From Bacillota bacterium (GTDB taxonomy: Bacteria; Bacillota; Clostridia; Peptostreptococcales; Anaerovoracaceae): DNA of 12,885 bases. The stretch's first letter is position 1. The number at the start of each line of letters is the position of its first letter. Shown in pieces: positions 11,850 through 12,885 of this stretch. The translations under genes and the position numbers were made by a program. The notes below the pieces were generated by a model. The model did no database searches, was not told the DNA's origin, and was given only the letters and a program-made list of their open reading frames with translations. Location of the stretch: contig JAUNRL010000016.1 of assembly GCA_030535715.1 (NCBI GenBank), positions 1 to 12,885 on the forward strand, in the 5' to 3' direction.

Positions 11850-12775
11850 ATTGTTCCAATATACTTTTCCAGCAGCTTGCAGGGCCGGTAGGACAGCTTG
11901 GCTTTCCGAAGATTGGGAATACCCATGTCTTCCTCCCGGTTAATGTACTTCGCCCGGGATGCTACGTTCCTGCAAAATTCATTGTTGATGGCCTGGTATA
12001 GTCCCCGGAAGTTCACGTTGGCCTTCTCCACGTGCTCCGTCACCGTGTTGGCGCCCAGCTGGCCACCGATGGCCAGCGCCTCGATCTTCCCGTCGATGCG
12101 GATGGCGCCGGCCTGGTAGCCCACCGCCTCCAGGTTGCGGAACACGTCCTCCATGGCCTCCTCTTCGAACCGCAGCATCTCCTTCTCGTGCTCCGGGACA
12201 TCCTTGCGCTCGTTGAACTCAGCGATGAACTGCATGCATTCATCCGTCATGTCGGAGGTCAGCTCGATATATTCGTACTCAAACGTCTTCTTGAAATAGT
12301 TCAGGTGGTTCTTCTTGCCGTGAAAATCCCGTCCTTTCAGATCGATCAGGTCCTGGGTCAGGTAGATGTAATCGTAGTTCGGCCGGTCATCCACCCACTT
12401 CAGCTCCGGCACCGCTTCACGGATGATCTCCATCAGGTGGAACGGCACCAGCCGTAAGCTGAACGGCTGGCCAGCCTTTGCGAAAATCTCCCGGGCCCGG
12501 AAGATCGTCTCGCGCAGGCTCTCCCTGTCGTACTCGCCGGTGCGCGTCAGCGGCGGGAACAGGAACGGCAGGATGATCCCCTCCTCCAGCTCCAGGTGGC
12601 TGATCCCTGCGATGCACATGTAGTCGCCGATGATGTCCCAGCTGAACATGTTGCTCTCGCGCCACATGTACTGCGCGCTGAAAGACAGCCCGGAGGTCTT
12701 GTACTCATACCCGTTCAGGTACTCCTCCAGGATCGGCCGATCCGGTATGGTGATGCGGTTGTCGAACATGTACAT
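11843..12775 (-). CDS. DUF2156 (phosphatidylglycerol lysyltransferase C-terminal-like) protein, soluble
   Basis: A 310-residue protein of the DUF2156 / LPG-synthase C-terminal type, built from GNAT-like folds. Recognisable blocks are LSFSAQYMWRES (30-41), DFHGKKNHLNYFKK (150-163), HVEKANVNFRGLYQAINNEF (248-267) and YINREEDMGIPNLRKAKLSY (277-296). It lacks the membrane part of MprF-type lysyltransferases, so acyl or aminoacyl transfer in the cytoplasm is possible but the substrate is unknown. The start at 12775 has AGGAG nine bases upstream; the frame stays open to 12850, but that stretch resembles non-coding sequence, and family members begin near the chosen start. The stop lies inside the Rex-like site. 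No GC-rich terminator follows, so read-through into thlA is possible. Confidence 0.82.
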   Translation of the reverse strand: MYMFDNRITIPDRPILEEYLNGYEYKTSGLSFSAQYMWRESNMFSWDIIGDYMCIAGISHLELEEGIILPFLFPPLTRTGEYDRESLRETIFRAREIFAKAGQPFSLRLVPFHLMEIIREAVPELKWVDDRPNYDYIYLTQDLIDLKGRDFHGKKNHLNYFKKTFEYEYIELTSDMTDECMQFIAEFNERKDVPEHEKEMLRFEEEAMEDVFRNLEAVGYQAGAIRIDGKIEALAIGGQLGANTVTEHVEKANVNFRGLYQAINNEFCRNVASRAKYINREEDMGIPNLRKAKLSYRPCKLLEKYIGTIR

Positions 12776-12831
12776 CTTTCTCTGCTCCTGTGTTATGCAA
12801 AGGCTGGATGGCCCCGGCCCCGCGGCTGATA

Positions 12832-12865
12832 GGCCGTCATGCGCCGGCAAAGCGGCAGGACGGCC
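12832..12865 (-). other. Extended hairpin between the edge gene and the DUF2156 gene
   Basis: GGCCGTC (12832-12838) and GACGGCC (12859-12865) form seven perfect pairs around a smaller GCCG/CGGC stem (12843-12846 with 12853-12856). It starts a few bases after the TAA at 12872-12870. No T-run follows on either strand, so it would be an atypical terminator or a 3'-end stabiliser. Confidence 0.35.
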
Positions 12866-12869
12866 GACG

Positions 12870-12885
12870 TTACTTGACGATCTTC
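12870..12885 (-). CDS. Possible last codons of a gene entering from the right edge (partial)
   Basis: Read on the minus strand one frame gives K-I-V-K followed by TAA (12872-12870), a common kind of protein C-terminus, and a hairpin follows directly. Five codons cannot prove coding, and no function can be assigned. Confidence 0.25.

Noticed and set aside
1..12885. Insertion sequences, phage genes, CRISPR arrays or toxin-antitoxin pairs
   Set aside because: No transposase, integrase, terminal inverted repeats, regularly spaced repeats or small toxin-like gene pairs were seen; the window reads as stable core and metabolic DNA.

Overview
The window looks like chromosomal DNA of a strictly anaerobic, fermentative, moderately high-GC bacterium, most likely a Clostridia-type Firmicute. 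The reasons are strong AGGAGG-type ribosome binding sites, sigma-A-like promoters with 16-18 base spacers, oxygen-sensitive ferredoxin-linked enzymes, a butyrate-type thiolase and a clostridial-type DUF2156 protein. There are no insertion sequences, phage genes or CRISPR arrays. All assignments come from reading motifs; no database search was run.

Layout. (1) 1-1899, minus strand: a cobalamin lower-ligand operon, cobT then cobU, then the first codons of a further gene running off the left edge. cobT may be translated from a leaderless message. (2) 2004-2953, plus strand: a promoter, a 37-codon small ORF and a thiamine pyrophosphokinase. (3) 3049-8064, plus strand: a possible structured leader, then iorA-iorB (indolepyruvate:ferredoxin oxidoreductase), paaK (arylacetate-CoA ligase) and a PLP aminotransferase. 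Together these form an amino acid <-> aryl-pyruvate <-> arylacetyl-CoA <-> arylacetate module. A near-consensus promoter at the iorB/paaK junction can uncouple the second half. (4) 8061-8610, minus strand: a small zincin-like metallopeptidase whose stop codon overlaps that of the aminotransferase, an intrinsic terminator, and tRNA-Arg(CCU). (5) 8649-10380, minus strand: a membrane-anchored extracytoplasmic protein with FN3/Big-like modules and a propeller-like C-terminus, with its own promoter. (6) 10394-11849, minus strand: a strong terminator, acetyl-CoA acetyltransferase with its own promoter and long leader, and a Rex-like operator. (7) 11843-12885, minus strand: a soluble DUF2156 protein and, at the very edge, possibly the last codons of another gene.

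How the genes fit together. IorA needs thiamine pyrophosphate, and the enzyme that makes it is encoded just upstream. IorAB, PaaK and the aminotransferase can oxidise aromatic amino acids to arylacetates, yielding reduced ferredoxin and perhaps ATP, or run in reverse to make aromatic amino acids from arylacetates. The thiolase leads into the butyrate-type pathway that reoxidises NADH, and the Rex-like site beside it suggests redox control. The most notable signals outside the genes are the possible three-way-junction leader in front of iorA, which lacks a Shine-Dalgarno sequence, the promoter at the iorB/paaK junction, and the Rex-like operator lying across the stop codon of the DUF2156 gene.
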